From NCBI RefSeq assembly GCF_002105555.1, contig NZ_CP020612.1:1976001-2040000 (forward strand): 64,000 nt of DNA, given 5' to 3'. The notes beneath the pieces were generated by a model. It was not told the origin of the DNA and did not search any database. It saw only the letters and a program-made list of their open reading frames with translations. Source of the stretch: Paracoccus contaminans. Its GTDB lineage: Bacteria > Pseudomonadota > Alphaproteobacteria > Rhodobacterales > Rhodobacteraceae. This document shows, piece by piece, positions 19,710 to 30,350 of the stretch (position 1 is the first letter of the stretch; every line of letters starts with the position of its first letter). A program made the translations under genes and the position numbers.

Positions 19710-20284
19710 TCCCGTTGATGAACCTGACGCTGCGCCAGCCCTTTGCCGCGTGGAGCGTGCTGCGCGCCCGCGGCCTGACGGCGGCCGATGGCTGGGCGCT
19801 GATCGTCGCTACCGCCGCGCTGGCCGCCATTCTCAGCTGGCTGGGCGCATGGCTCGTTCCCGCCGCGGCCGAGGGGGCCGGCCTGCTGGGCATCCTCGTG
19901 CATCGCCCCTTCAGCATGGCGGCGGTGCAGGTCGTCTCGGCCGCCCTGGGCGCGGTGCTGCTGTCGGGGGTGGGGCGCGCCTTCGGCGGCACCGGCCGGC
20001 TTGCCGATGCGCTGGTCGCCATCGGCTGGATCGAGGCGGTGATGATCGCCCTGCAGGCCGCGCAGCTTGTCCTGTCCATCCTGCTGCCGCCGCTGGGGGC
20101 GCTGTTCGGCATCGCCACGCTGCTGCTTGCCGCCTATCTGGTCGTCGCCTTCACCATGGCGGTCCATGGTTTCCGAAACCCGCTGCTGGTCGTGCTGGGC
20201 ATCGTCGGAACGGTGATGATGACGAGCTTTCTTCTTTCATTGCTGGCCGCTATGCTCGGCCTTTTGCCGGAACTGCCTGTATGA
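19706..20284 (+). CDS. YIP1 family membrane protein (second of two)
   Basis: 192 residues, very hydrophobic, about five membrane segments between residues 30 and 185, with the short amphipathic N-terminus MIPLMNLTLRQPFAAW typical of this group. Coupled to both neighbours by 4-bp ATGA overlaps, which implies fixed stoichiometry with the preceding membrane protein and SufS. Function unknown. Confidence 0.75.
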   Translation: MIPLMNLTLRQPFAAWSVLRARGLTAADGWALIVATAALAAILSWLGAWLVPAAAEGAGLLGILVHRPFSMAAVQVVSAALGAVLLSGVGRAFGGTGRLADALVAIGWIEAVMIALQAAQLVLSILLPPLGALFGIATLLLAAYLVVAFTMAVHGFRNPLLVVLGIVGTVMMTSFLLSLLAAMLGLLPELPV

Positions 20285-21492
20285 GCCTTGATGTCGCACG
20301 CGTCCGCGCGGATTTCCCGATCCTTTCCACCAGGGTCGGGAACCGGCCGCTGGTCTATCTGGACAGCGCGGCCAGCGCCCAGAAACCGCAGGTGGTGATC
20401 GACGCGATCAGCCGCGCCTATGCGGGCGAATACGCCAATGTCCATCGCGGGCTGCACCACCTGTCGAACCTTGCGACGGCAAACTATGAACGGGTGCGCG
20501 GGATCATCGCCCGCTTTCTGGGCGCCGCGCACGAGGACGAGGTCATCTTCACCACCGGCTCGACCGAGGGGATCAACCTGGTCAGCTATGCTTGGGCCGC
20601 GCCGCGCCTGCAGGCGGGGGACGAGATCGTCCTGTCGGTGCTGGAACACCACGCCAACATCGTGCCCTGGCATTTCCTGCGCGAACGGCAGGGGGTGGTG
20701 CTGCGCTGGGTCGAACGCGAAGCGGATGGCAGCCTGTCTGCGGACAAGGTGCTGGCGGCCGTCGGCCCGCGCACCCGCCTGATCGCCGTCACCCACATGT
20801 CCAACGTCACCGGAACGGTGGTGGATGTGGCCACGATCGCGCGCGGCACGGATGTGCCGGTGCTGGTCGATGGCAGCCAGGCGGCCGTGCACATGCCCGT
20901 GAATGTCGCGGCGCTGGGATGCGATTTCTACGCTGTCACCGGGCACAAGCTGTATGGTCCCTCGGGCTCGGGCGCGATCTGGATCTCGCGCGCGCGCCAG
21001 GCCGAGATGCGGCCCTTCCTCGGCGGCGGCGACATGATCCACGAGGTCACGCGCGAGGTGGTCAGCTATGCCGCCCCGCCCCTGCGGTTCGAGGCGGGAA
21101 CGCCCGGCATCGTCAACCAGATCGGCCTGGGGGCGGCGCTGGAATACCTGATGGCACTCGGCATGGACAACATCGCCGCCCATGAGCGTGATCTTGGCGC
21201 CTATGCGGCGCAGCGCCTGTCGGCGCTGGACTGGCTGGACATCCAGGGGAACGCGCCGGGCAAGGGCGCGATCTTTTCCATGGCGATGCAGGGCGCGCAT
21301 GCCCATGACATCTCGACCATCCTCGACAAGCAGGGGATCGCGGTGCGGGCGGGAACCCATTGCGCGATGCCGCTGATGCAAAGCTATGGCCTGCCCGCCT
21401 CGGCGCGGGCAAGCTTTGCGCTCTACAACACCCGCGCCGAGGTGGATGCGCTGGTGGCCGGCCTTGAATTCTGCCGCGAGCTTTTCGGCTGA
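20281..21492 (+). CDS. sufS: cysteine desulfurase SufS
   Basis: 403 residues, group II cysteine desulfurase. YLDSAASAQKPQVVIDA and NVHRGLHHLSNLAT at the N-terminus, VLEHHANIVPW, DGSQAAVHMPV, VTGHKLYGPSGSG with the PLP lysine, and the active-site Cys in RAGTHCAMPLM. The ATG at 20281 overlaps the upstream stop. No sufE, sufT or iscR is present in the window, so the sulfur acceptor and the regulator are elsewhere. Last gene of the suf operon. Confidence 0.95.
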   Translation: MSLDVARVRADFPILSTRVGNRPLVYLDSAASAQKPQVVIDAISRAYAGEYANVHRGLHHLSNLATANYERVRGIIARFLGAAHEDEVIFTTGSTEGINLVSYAWAAPRLQAGDEIVLSVLEHHANIVPWHFLRERQGVVLRWVEREADGSLSADKVLAAVGPRTRLIAVTHMSNVTGTVVDVATIARGTDVPVLVDGSQAAVHMPVNVAALGCDFYAVTGHKLYGPSGSGAIWISRARQAEMRPFLGGGDMIHEVTREVVSYAAPPLRFEAGTPGIVNQIGLGAALEYLMALGMDNIAAHERDLGAYAAQRLSALDWLDIQGNAPGKGAIFSMAMQGAHAHDISTILDKQGIAVRAGTHCAMPLMQSYGLPASARASFALYNTRAEVDALVAGLEFCRELFG

Positions 21493-21553
21493 CATCAACC
21501 AAGCCTTAAGCCTGCAATGCTAGGGCTGCCCCCATGGGTGCGGGGGCGGCAGG

Positions 21554-22414
21554 ATGCGGCTGGTTGCGATCATCGTGATGATGCTGGCGGCGGCGCTGCC
21601 GGCGCGGGCTGCCGTGGACCCGGCCGACCAGCCAGCGGCCGTCTGCGAATGGGCGGCGGTGACCGCGGCGAAAGAGGCGGGTATTCCCGTCGATATCCTT
21701 GCCGCGCTGACCCTGACCGAAACCGGGCGCCGCCGGAACGGCCTCGTCCGCCCTTGGGCGTGGAGCATCAATGCCGAGGGCGCGGGCAGCTGGTTCGACG
21801 GCCCGGCCGAGGCGCTGGCCTTTGCCCAGGACCGGATCGACCAGGGGCGGCCCAATTTCGACGTGGGCTGCTTTCAGCTGAATTATCGCTGGCACGGGCA
21901 GAACTTTCCCTCGATCGTCGAGATGTTCGATCCGCTGGAAAATGCCCGCTATGCGGCCCGCTTCGTGCGCGATCTCTACGCCGAGACGGGCGATTGGCGG
22001 CGCGCGGCAGGGGCCTTTCATTCCCGGACGCAGGCGAATGCATCGAAATACCTGCTTCGCTTTGACGAGCTGCGGGCCGCATTTCTCATCCAGGGGTTCG
22101 AGGGGATGGCCGGCGCCCCGGAAACCTACAACCGCTTTGCACTGGCCGAACCGGTCGCCCCCGAGAAAGTTGCCCGCGCGCGCGAGCGGCTGACCCTGCT
22201 GGGCGCGGTGCCGGGAACGGCGCGCATCGGCTCGCCCGGTTCGCTGGCGGTGGTGGCAAGCGGCAGGGGCCGGCTTATCGGCGGGGCGCGCGGTGCGCTG
22301 TTCGCCCGGCCTGCCGCGCAGAAGGAGGCGATGAGCGATCCTGCGCTGCCGCCCCCGCCGGCCGGAATGGTCGAGACGCCAGGCGGGGCGGCGCCCCCGC
22401 CCGAGGCGCTGTAA
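21554..22414 (+). CDS. secreted transglycosylase-SLT-domain protein
   Basis: 286 residues. Signal peptide MRLVAIIVMMLAAALPARA, cleavage after about residue 19. Residues about 28-180 look like a lytic transglycosylase fold: AAKEAGIPVDILAALTLTETGRRRNG has the expected catalytic Glu in TETG, and NFDVGCFQLNYRWHGQNF plus AGAFHSRTQ are the sugar-cleft motifs. Cleaves peptidoglycan glycan strands in the periplasm. The C-terminal 60 residues are Pro/Ala-rich. A GGCAGG precedes the ATG. Many Rhodobacterales place this gene near motility or envelope genes; here it stands alone. Confidence 0.82.
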   Translation: MRLVAIIVMMLAAALPARAAVDPADQPAAVCEWAAVTAAKEAGIPVDILAALTLTETGRRRNGLVRPWAWSINAEGAGSWFDGPAEALAFAQDRIDQGRPNFDVGCFQLNYRWHGQNFPSIVEMFDPLENARYAARFVRDLYAETGDWRRAAGAFHSRTQANASKYLLRFDELRAAFLIQGFEGMAGAPETYNRFALAEPVAPEKVARARERLTLLGAVPGTARIGSPGSLAVVASGRGRLIGGARGALFARPAAQKEAMSDPALPPPPAGMVETPGGAAPPPEAL

Positions 22415-24052
22415 TCAGGCCCCGGACAGCGGAAAGCTCAGCCTGACGCGCATCCCGGCATCGGTGAAGGCGCGGCTGAAGCGGCCCCCTAGATCGCCTT
22501 CGATCAGCGCCTCGATCAGCTGCGTGCCAAAGCCGTGGGGACGCGAATCGGCGGGCTGCGCGGCGGTCAGGGCCCGCGGTTCGCTCCATTCGAGATGAAG
22601 CCAGGGCTTGCCCTTTTCCTCGCCCAGGCGCCAGTCCACGGCAAGGTCATGGGCCGCCAGATCGACGCCCCGTCCCGGCGTGTATTTTACCGCATTGGTC
22701 ACCAGCTCATGCGCGACAAGGCCGATGGCCTGCGCCTCGCGGCTGTTGAGGCGGATAGCGGGGCCGGTCAGGGCTGCCTCGACTGCCGCCCCGTCCAGAA
22801 CCTGCGACAGCTCTCCGCTGAGCAGCGTGCGCAGATCGGCCTGCTGGCCGCCGCTTGCGCCCAAGGCATCCTGCGCCTTGGCCATCGCTGCAAGGCGGCC
22901 CCCGAAGATCCGTTCGAAATCGGACAGATCGGCAGCGCCGCGCATGCTTTGCCGGGCGATGGCATGGATGCGGGCGATGTGGTTCTTGATGCGGTGCTGC
23001 ATCTCGCGCAGCAGCAGCGCACGGTCGGCGGCCTGCCGCTCGGCCATGTCCGCACTGCGCTGCGCGGCATCAAGCTCGCGTCCCAGGCTGGTCATCGCCA
23101 CGGCCACCGCGCTCAGCAGCAGCAGGGACAGAAGGCCGACCGCCACGGTCGCCAGATGCCCGCGCAGGCCGCCCAGACCGACAGTCGGGGTCATGGTCAG
23201 CTGCCAGTGCCGCCCGGCAACCTCGATCTGGTGGGTGACGGCGCGCGCGGCAAGCGCCGCCGGGGGCGGAGAGGGCGCGCTGTCGAACAGCGGCTGGGCA
23301 GGCGCATCCAGATCGACACCGCGCACGGTAAGGGGAAGATCCGGCGTCTCGGCCAGCACGGCCTGGATCAGATCGCCCGCACGGAATGGGGCATAGACGA
23401 AGCCTTCGCCGCGACCGTCCATTCCATCAAGCGCGGTCGGGGCATGCAGATAGATCAGAAAGCCCATCTGCTTGTCGGCGGTGATTTCCTGCACCAGCTC
23501 GACCGGGCCGGTGGCGCGCGGCTCTTTGCTGTCCAGTGCCGACAGGATCGCCGCCCGGCGGACGGGTTCGGAAAACATGTCAAAGCCGAAGGCGGCCTGG
23601 TTGCGGGTATCGCGCGGCTCCAGCAGTGCGATGGGCACGCGCATCGGCTGGTCGGTCACGGGAAGGATATCGAGGTGCCGTCCGTGCAGGCGGGAAAGTT
23701 GCTCGGCCATCCTCGGGGTGTCGGCCGCGGCGATAAGCGGCGCAAAGCCGATCCCCTGGATGCCGGCGGCGCCATTCCCGATGTTCAGGCCCTCGACATA
23801 GGCGGTGAATTCATCCGGGTTGATCTGGCCCCTCTTGGCTATCAGGATGCTGGCCGTCGCGCGCAAAAGCGTCATGTGCTGGATCATGCGCTGGCGCAGG
23901 TTGCCGGCGAGCAGATCGGCCAGGCGGGCGATGCGTACCGCCTCGGCCCGGTTTTCCAGCCGCATGGTGCCGAAGGTCAGCCCCATGCCCAGAAGCAGCG
24001 TTGCCAGCAGCGCGATCACAAGGGCGCGCGAGGGCCGCGACAATCGCCCCAT
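22415..24052 (-). CDS. CHASE-domain sensor histidine kinase, HWE type
   Basis: 545 residues. A membrane segment at about 10-30, an extracytoplasmic CHASE-like sensor (about 31-298; GIQGIGFAPLI, EPVRRAAILSALDS, GFLIYLHAP), a second membrane segment (299-321), then a kinase. The H-box LLREMQHRIKNHIARIHAIA has the phospho-acceptor His353; the N-box is VAHELVTNAVKYTPG and LHLEWSE is the W-x-E motif defining HWE kinases. No response regulator is adjacent. ATG at 24052 is chosen; a TTG at 24109 would add 19 residues. It lies downstream of cckA with a 227-bp gap, and its stop meets the convergent transglycosylase gene. Confidence 0.86.
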   Translation of the reverse strand: MGRLSRPSRALVIALLATLLLGMGLTFGTMRLENRAEAVRIARLADLLAGNLRQRMIQHMTLLRATASILIAKRGQINPDEFTAYVEGLNIGNGAAGIQGIGFAPLIAAADTPRMAEQLSRLHGRHLDILPVTDQPMRVPIALLEPRDTRNQAAFGFDMFSEPVRRAAILSALDSKEPRATGPVELVQEITADKQMGFLIYLHAPTALDGMDGRGEGFVYAPFRAGDLIQAVLAETPDLPLTVRGVDLDAPAQPLFDSAPSPPPAALAARAVTHQIEVAGRHWQLTMTPTVGLGGLRGHLATVAVGLLSLLLLSAVAVAMTSLGRELDAAQRSADMAERQAADRALLLREMQHRIKNHIARIHAIARQSMRGAADLSDFERIFGGRLAAMAKAQDALGASGGQQADLRTLLSGELSQVLDGAAVEAALTGPAIRLNSREAQAIGLVAHELVTNAVKYTPGRGVDLAAHDLAVDWRLGEEKGKPWLHLEWSEPRALTAAQPADSRPHGFGTQLIEALIEGDLGGRFSRAFTDAGMRVRLSFPLSGA

Positions 24053-24279
24053 GTCAGATCGAGGCAGCGCGGATGGCGCCGCCGGTGGCAAGGAAATCGG
24101 GGTGGGCAAGCGGATCCATCAGCACGATTCCTGTTAGACCGGCAATCCTGCTGCGTCCAGCTAAAACTGATGCGTCACAAGCACTTGTGCAGGGTGCGAG
24201 TCGTCCTGCGCCGGCGTGAGCCGATCCGTTCCGGCCCGAGCCCGTCGCGCATGGCCCTTGCCCGGCCGCCGGGTTGCGT

Positions 24280-26454
24280 TCAGGCGCGCGATGTCGCCAG
24301 CCCCGGCGCCGTCGCGCCGCTTTCCTGCGCCCCTTCCGCCGTCCCATCCGGTGCCGCGTCCCTTTCTGCCGTACCGTCCTTGCCGGCCCGATCGTCCCTG
24401 GGCGCAGAAATAAGGGTGCGGCCGGCAAGGTGGTTTTCGACGCTGACTACCAGATCGCTCAGCGAGAAAGGCTTGGCGAGAAACAGCGCGCCGGGGACCA
24501 GGGGGTTCTCGGCGTCAAAGGTCGTGTCCGCATATCCCGACATGAAGATGACCTTGGTGCCCGGCCGCTTTGCCAGGGCCTCTCGCACCCAGGCCGGTCC
24601 GTCCAGGCCCGGCATGATCACGTCGGTCACGAAGATGTCCACCGCCAGCGTCTCGTCGCGCAGGCACTCCAGCGCCTCTTCGCCCGATTCGGCCTCGATC
24701 ACCTTGAAGCCGCGCAGCGCGAGGGCGCGGCGGGCGAAGGCGCGGACCGGCGCCTCGTCCTCGACCAGCAGGACCACCGGACAGCGCTGTTCGCCCGCCC
24801 CCGGAAGATCGGCCGCGGGCACCTCGACGGGCTGCGCCTGCCGGGCGGGGCCGGGCTTTTGCGCCGGGAAATAGATCGAGAAGCTCGTCCCACGGCCGGG
24901 TTCGCTGTCGCAGAAGATATAGCCGCCGGTCTGCTTGACGATGCCATAGGCGGTGGACAGGCCCAGGCCGGTCCCCTCGCCCACCCGCTTGGTGGTAAAG
25001 AATGGCTCGAAGATCTTGTCGATGACGTCGGGCGCGATCCCGCAACCTTCGTCGGTGACGGTGATGCGGACATAATCCCCCTGCGGCAGGCTGGCCCCTT
25101 CCATCGACTGGCCGGAGCCCAGCCGAAGGTTTTCGGTGCGCAGGATGATTTCGCCCCCGCCGGGCATGGCGTCGCGGGCGTTGACGACAAGGTTCATCAG
25201 AACCTGTTCAAGCTGGCGCGCATCGGCGCGGATCGGGCGCAGGGCCGGATCGTTGGTCATCGTCAGAACGATCCGTTCACCCACCAGCCGGTTGAGCAGA
25301 TGCGCCAGTTGCGGCAGCGTGTCGCGCAGGTCGATGATTTCCGGCTTGAGGGTCTGCTTGCGCGAAAAGGCCAGCAACTGGCGCACGAGCGCCGCGGCCC
25401 GGTTGGCATTCTGCGAGATCTGGTGCAGGTCGTCATAGTCGGGATCGGTCTTGTCGCGGCTGACCATCAGCAGGTCGCAATGGCCGCTGATGGCGGTCAG
25501 CAGATTGTTGAAATCATGCGCGATACCGCCCGCAAGCTGGCCGATCGCCTGCATCTTCTGGCTTTGCACGAACTGCGCCTCAAGCGTCTTGATGGCGCTG
25601 GCATCGGTCAGGACGGCGACGATCCGGTCCGATCCGGCCTCGGCGGCAAGCGTCACCTGCAGGTCGCGTTCCCTCCCCTCGGCGCGGGTGCGCATGACTT
25701 CGCCCCGGCCGCTGCTGCGGCCCTCGCGCACCTCGTCGATCCAGTCGGCCAGGGGGCGGCCGAGTCCCTCGATCAACTCGCCCAGCAGGATGCCGGGGGG
25801 AACAGGGCCGAGCAGCGCCTCGGCGGCGCGGGTGGCGGCGCGCACGCGCCCGCATCCATCCATGTCGAGCATGGCAAAGGGCATGTCGGACAGGCTTGCC
25901 CCGCCCGAGGGCACGGGGGGCGGGGCGGCATCGCGCGCCGTTCCCGGCGCCGCCTGTTCGAGCCGCCAGCATTGCAGGGCCGTGCCGGGCATCAGCCCCG
26001 CGGTGACGCGGCTGCCATCGGGCAGGTCCAGCCTGGCCGTTCGGCCCTGCGCCGCCCTGACGGCCATCCGCTGGGCCGTGCCGGCCGGATCGGCGCTGCA
26101 GCGGGCGACAAGGGCGGCGATGTTCTGGCCCGCCAGATCGCGCAGTCCTTCCGCCTCGGCGGTCTGGGCGCGGACGGTGCCGGCCGGATCGACCAGCCAG
26201 GCGCAGCCCCCTTCGGCGCGCAGCCGCCGGCTCGCGGCCCGGACCTGCCGCGCGAGGGCGAGGCCCGAAAGCAGCTGCCGTCCCGCGATCCAGCCGCCCA
26301 GCACATACCAGGCCACCACGACCGTCCCCGCGACGATCGCCGTTCGGGGCACGAGATGATGGGGAAAGACCGCCAGCCACAATGATCCGACGACCAGCGG
26401 CAGCATAAGCAGCGGCAAGATCAGGGTCGCCCGCCCAGCGGGAAGCGCCTTCAT
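24280..26454 (-). CDS. cckA: hybrid histidine kinase CckA
   Basis: 724 residues. Two membrane segments (about 8-30 and 36-56), PAS-like regions, then a kinase: H-box [14 protein letters not shown] with His313, N-box [11 protein letters not shown]-boxes VTDEGCGIA and [10 protein letters not shown], and a receiver (about 558-680) with [10 protein letters not shown], phospho-acceptor Asp611 in [12 protein letters not shown] and the KPFSL lysine. In alphaproteobacteria CckA drives the ChpT-CtrA phosphorelay controlling motility, cell cycle and, in Rhodobacterales, gene-transfer agents and SOS-linked genes. The flagellar cluster downstream in this window is a plausible target. A CtrA-type site lies in its promoter. 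Confidence 0.95.
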   Translation of the reverse strand: MKALPAGRATLILPLLMLPLVVGSLWLAVFPHHLVPRTAIVAGTVVVAWYVLGGWIAGRQLLSGLALARQVRAASRRLRAEGGCAWLVDPAGTVRAQTAEAEGLRDLAGQNIAALVARCSADPAGTAQRMAVRAAQGRTARLDLPDGSRVTAGLMPGTALQCWRLEQAAPGTARDAAPPPVPSGGASLSDMPFAMLDMDGCGRVRAATRAAEALLGPVPPGILLGELIEGLGRPLADWIDEVREGRSSGRGEVMRTRAEGRERDLQVTLAAEAGSDRIVAVLTDASAIKTLEAQFVQSQKMQAIGQLAGGIAHDFNNLLTAISGHCDLLMVSRDKTDPDYDDLHQISQNANRAAALVRQLLAFSRKQTLKPEIIDLRDTLPQLAHLLNRLVGERIVLTMTNDPALRPIRADARQLEQVLMNLVVNARDAMPGGGEIILRTENLRLGSGQSMEGASLPQGDYVRITVTDEGCGIAPDVIDKIFEPFFTTKRVGEGTGLGLSTAYGIVKQTGGYIFCDSEPGRGTSFSIYFPAQKPGPARQAQPVEVPAADLPGAGEQRCPVVLLVEDEAPVRAFARRALALRGFKVIEAESGEEALECLRDETLAVDIFVTDVIMPGLDGPAWVREALAKRPGTKVIFMSGYADTTFDAENPLVPGALFLAKPFSLSDLVVSVENHLAGRTLISAPRDDRAGKDGTAERDAAPDGTAEGAQESGATAPGLATSRA

Positions 26455-26498
26455 GCGGTCCTCGTTCTCGTCACGGCGCCGATCCTAGCGCCCGGATC

Positions 26499-26514
26499 GT
26501 TAAGCATCGTTTAA
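26499..26514 (-). promoter_or_regulatory. candidate CtrA binding site in the cckA promoter
   Basis: Read on the minus strand the sequence is TTAAACGATGCTTAAC, a perfect fit to the CtrA consensus TTAA-N7-TTAAC. It ends 44 nt before the cckA ATG and overlaps the rsmB stop codon. TTAA is rare in this GC-rich DNA, and two copies at the right spacing in front of the gene for the kinase that activates CtrA would allow feedback. Confidence 0.6.
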
Positions 26515-27660
26515 TGCGACCAGCTTTGCGGCGAAAAAGCCATCGCTTTCCGCCAGGGGTGTCATCCGCCGCATTCCGTCCAGGGCAAAGCGCCCCTGCC
26601 GCGCCAGGAAGGCGGCGATCTGGTCCTCGTTCTCGGCCCGCAGCAGCGAGCAGGTCATGTAGGCCAGGGTGCCGCCCGGCCGCACCCGCGCCGCCGCCTC
26701 GTCGAGGATGGCCGCCTGAAGCGCGGCCAGCCGGGCAAGATCGTCCTCGCCCAGCCGCCATTTGGCATCGGGCGTGCGCCGCCAGGTGCCCGAACCCGAA
26801 CAGGGCACGTCCGTGACCACCAGATCAAAGCGCCCGGTCGGCCGCGCCGGGGCGAGCGTCACCCGCACGCCCGCCCGCTGGGCGCGGGCGGGCAGGTCGC
26901 GCATCCGGGCCGGGGCTGCGTCCCAGGCCGTCACCCGCGCCCCCCGCGCGGCCAGCGCCAGCGCCTTGCCCCCGCCGCCGGCGCAGTAATCCAGAACCGT
27001 TGTCCCCGGCCCCACATCCAGCGCCGCGCAGGCCATCTGGGGCGAAAGATCCTGAAGCTCGACCAGGCCGCCAAGCCAGGCGGCCGAGCCATGGATGCGG
27101 CGGGCGCCCTGGGTCACGCGCAGGGCGCCGGGGCAGCGCGGGTCAGGCTCGGTCAGGATGGCCTCTGCGGCAAGCGCCTGGCGGGCCTCGGCGGCCGTTC
27201 CGCGCGCCAGGTTGGCGCGCAGCCATACGGGCGCGCGGTCCCGCAGGGCCTGGGCGATCGCGGGGAAATCGCCCGCAAGATCGGCGGCAAGGCGTGCGGC
27301 GATCCAGTCGGGCAGGTCGGCGGCCTCGGCCGGGCTGGGCGCGCGGCCCGCCTCGCGCTCGGCCGGGCTGAGCGCGGCAGGGGCGTGCCGATCCGAGGTG
27401 AAAAGCGTATCCGGGTCGATCCCGTCATCGCGCAGGGCGCCGATGACCAGGGCGCGGGCATTGTCCCCGCCGCCAAGGGCGGCCCGGCTGCGCCGGCGCC
27501 GAAGCGTGTCGAACACCAGATCGCGCACCGCCGCCCGGTCGCCCGAGCCGGCAAAGCGGCTTGCCCGCGCCCAGCGGATCAGGCGCGCTTCGGCAGCCTC
27601 ACCGGCCAGAATATCGGCGAGAATGTCGATCGCCGCCGCGGCGCGCGCGGCCGGGGTCAT
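26500..27660 (-). CDS. rsmB: RsmB/NOP family 16S rRNA m5C methyltransferase
   Basis: 386 residues. The N-terminal NusB-like helical domain (about 1-130) is followed by the PUA-like linker and a SAM methyltransferase. SAM motif VLDYCAGGGGKALALAA, motif IV VTDVPCSGSGTWRR and catalytic Cys in MTCSLLRAENED are seen. Methylates a cytosine in 16S rRNA (position 967 in E. coli). The gene is divergent from recA with a 217-bp gap that holds the recA SOS box, and its 3' end carries the CtrA-like site of cckA. Confidence 0.9.
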   Translation of the reverse strand: MTPAARAAAAIDILADILAGEAAEARLIRWARASRFAGSGDRAAVRDLVFDTLRRRRSRAALGGGDNARALVIGALRDDGIDPDTLFTSDRHAPAALSPAEREAGRAPSPAEAADLPDWIAARLAADLAGDFPAIAQALRDRAPVWLRANLARGTAAEARQALAAEAILTEPDPRCPGALRVTQGARRIHGSAAWLGGLVELQDLSPQMACAALDVGPGTTVLDYCAGGGGKALALAARGARVTAWDAAPARMRDLPARAQRAGVRVTLAPARPTGRFDLVVTDVPCSGSGTWRRTPDAKWRLGEDDLARLAALQAAILDEAAARVRPGGTLAYMTCSLLRAENEDQIAAFLARQGRFALDGMRRMTPLAESDGFFAAKLVALNDA

Positions 27661-27811
27661 CGGGGCAGGGCCAGGCAGGGACAGCTCATCGCGTGCATGT
27701 GCCGCGCGCGCCCAGCGCGGTCAACAGATTGTTAACCGGCTTGCCGCAGGATCGCGAATCATGGGGCTGCCCTTCTTGCGATCGGGCCACCCCGTGACCA
27801 GATACGCGTAA

Positions 27812-27826
27812 GAACAGTCCGTGAAC
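27812..27826 (+). promoter_or_regulatory. SOS (LexA) box of recA
   Basis: GAAC-N7-GAAC, the alphaproteobacterial LexA box (GTTC-N7-GTTC on the other strand), 52 nt before the recA ATG. It overlaps a perfect 8-bp inverted repeat with 6-bp spacer, CAGTCCGT (27815-27822) and ACGGACTG (27829-27836), which could form a hairpin in the 5' leader. Confidence 0.8.
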
Positions 27827-27877
27827 ATACGGACTGCGTTGTGCGGCATCCCGCGCTGCATTAGAGATAGGACAAGA

Positions 27878-28948
<1,071 letters not shown>

Positions 28949-28954
28949 TCCCCG

Positions 28955-28977
28955 CCGGCGCCCCCTTCGGGCGCCGG
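28955..28977 (+). terminator. recA terminator hairpin
   Basis: CCGGCGCCC (28955-28963), loop of 5 nt, GGGCGCCGG (28969-28977), 7 bp after the recA stop and followed by TCTTC. A 9-bp perfect GC stem with only a weak T stretch, so termination may be intrinsic or Rho-assisted. Confidence 0.7.
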
Positions 28978-29045
28978 TCTTCATCGGGGCTGGCGCGGCC
29001 GGCGGCAGGAAGGCAGGGTGGCGCCAGTCAACGCTGGAGAGCCTC

Positions 29046-30266
29046 ATGACCCTGCCTGCCGCCTTTGCCATTGGCGCCGCCGCATTGCTGCTTGCCCCTG
29101 CCTCTTTCGCCGAGGCGCCCTATCGCCACGCTGCCGAAAAGATCGGCACGGTCGAGCAGATCTATGACGGCGATCTGTTGCCCGACGATGCGGTGGCGAC
29201 GTTCCGCAATATCGACCGTCTGTTTCCGACCCGTACGGTGGCCGCCTCGGCCAATCCCCGGCCGCTCGAGCCATCCCCGCTGAAGCTGGGCAAGCTGGAC
29301 CTGACGATCGACGGCAAGGCCCATGACCTTGATGACGTGATCGCCCTGGACAGCATCACCGGGCTGATCGTGCTCAAGGACGGCAAGCTGGTGACCGAGA
29401 TCTATCAGCGCGGCAACGGCCCGGATACCCGCTGGATGTCGATGTCGCTGGCAAAGTCGGTGACTTCGACCCTGATCGGCGCGGCGATCCGCGACGGCGC
29501 CATCCGGGGCGAGGATGCGCTGGTCACCGATTACGTTCCCGACCTGAAGGGCAGCGCCTATGAGGGCGTGACGGTGGGCCAGATCCTGTCCATGACATCG
29601 GGCGTCAAGTGGGACGAAACCTATACCGATCCCGCATCGGACCGGCGCGCGCTGCTGAAGGCCCAGATCGCCCAGCAGCCCGGCGCGGCGATGAAGGTCA
29701 TGGCCGCGCTGCCCCGCGCCGCCGAGCCGGGGACGGTCCACAACTATTCCACGGGGGAAACCCAGGTCGCGGGCGAGATCGTGATGGGGGCGACCGGCAA
29801 GCCGCTGGCGGATTATCTGGCGGAAAAGATCTGGCAGCCCTACGGGATGGAGGCTGACGCCAAGTGGTGGCTGGACAGCGAGGAGGGGCACGAGATCGGC
29901 GGCAGCGGCCTGTCTGCGACCCTGCGGGACTTTGCCCGGTTCGGCCAGTTCTTTCTGGACGGCGGACTGGCGGACGGCAAGCCGGTCCTGCCCGATGGCT
30001 GGACGCAGCGGGCGGGCCTGCCGATCACGCTCAAAGACGGCAAGACGGCCGATTACGGGCTGATGTGGTGGCCGGCCTGGACGGCGCAATCGACCGCTCA
30101 CAAGGCCTTTGCCGCGGTCGGCATCCAGGGCCAGAACATCTATATCGACCCGCAGGAAAAGGTCGTGATCGCCATGATCGCCGCCCAGCCCGAACCCCTG
30201 GGCAAAGAGCCGGTTGACCCGATGGCCTTTTTCGACGCCGTGGTGAACGCGATCGGGGCCAGGTAA
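29046..30266 (+). CDS. secreted serine hydrolase of the beta-lactamase (class C / 6-aminohexanoate hydrolase-like) family
   Basis: 406 residues. Signal peptide MTLPAAFAIGAAALLLAPASFA, mature from about residue 23. The SxxK active site is SLAK (134-137) and the YxN-like motif is Y235-S-T in HNYSTGE, the form found in serine hydrolases such as NylB/EstB rather than true penicillinases. DYVPDLKGSAYEGVTVGQILSMTSG and GLSATLRDFARFG are conserved. Periplasmic esterase, amidase or peptidase; substrate unknown, and antibiotic resistance should not be assumed. Not in an operon: hairpins flank it on both sides. Confidence 0.85.
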   Translation: MTLPAAFAIGAAALLLAPASFAEAPYRHAAEKIGTVEQIYDGDLLPDDAVATFRNIDRLFPTRTVAASANPRPLEPSPLKLGKLDLTIDGKAHDLDDVIALDSITGLIVLKDGKLVTEIYQRGNGPDTRWMSMSLAKSVTSTLIGAAIRDGAIRGEDALVTDYVPDLKGSAYEGVTVGQILSMTSGVKWDETYTDPASDRRALLKAQIAQQPGAAMKVMAALPRAAEPGTVHNYSTGETQVAGEIVMGATGKPLADYLAEKIWQPYGMEADAKWWLDSEEGHEIGGSGLSATLRDFARFGQFFLDGGLADGKPVLPDGWTQRAGLPITLKDGKTADYGLMWWPAWTAQSTAHKAFAAVGIQGQNIYIDPQEKVVIAMIAAQPEPLGKEPVDPMAFFDAVVNAIGAR

Positions 30267-30274
30267 CCGCCGGC

Positions 30275-30306
30275 GCCGCCGCCCGTTCTGGACAGCGGGC
30301 GGCGGC
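30275..30306 (+). terminator. terminator-like hairpin after the serine hydrolase
   Basis: Perfect 11-bp stem GCCGCCGCCCG (30275-30285) and CGGGCGGCGGC (30296-30306), loop of 10 nt, 8 bp after the serine-hydrolase stop. No run of T follows, so Rho-independent action is uncertain. It lies 45 bp before alaS. Confidence 0.6.
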
Positions 30307-30350
30307 ACCCTTACATATTGCCGCTGCAAATCCCGGCAGGAAACCCGCCC

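Noticed and set aside
22535..24874. 779-codon plus-strand frame opposite the HWE kinase and the end of cckA
   Set aside because: Both minus-strand kinases have complete motifs; the plus frame crosses their intergenic gap.
29046..30266. Antibiotic-resistance beta-lactamase
   Set aside because: Y-S-T motif and relatives point to an esterase or amidase-type serine hydrolase; resistance cannot be claimed.
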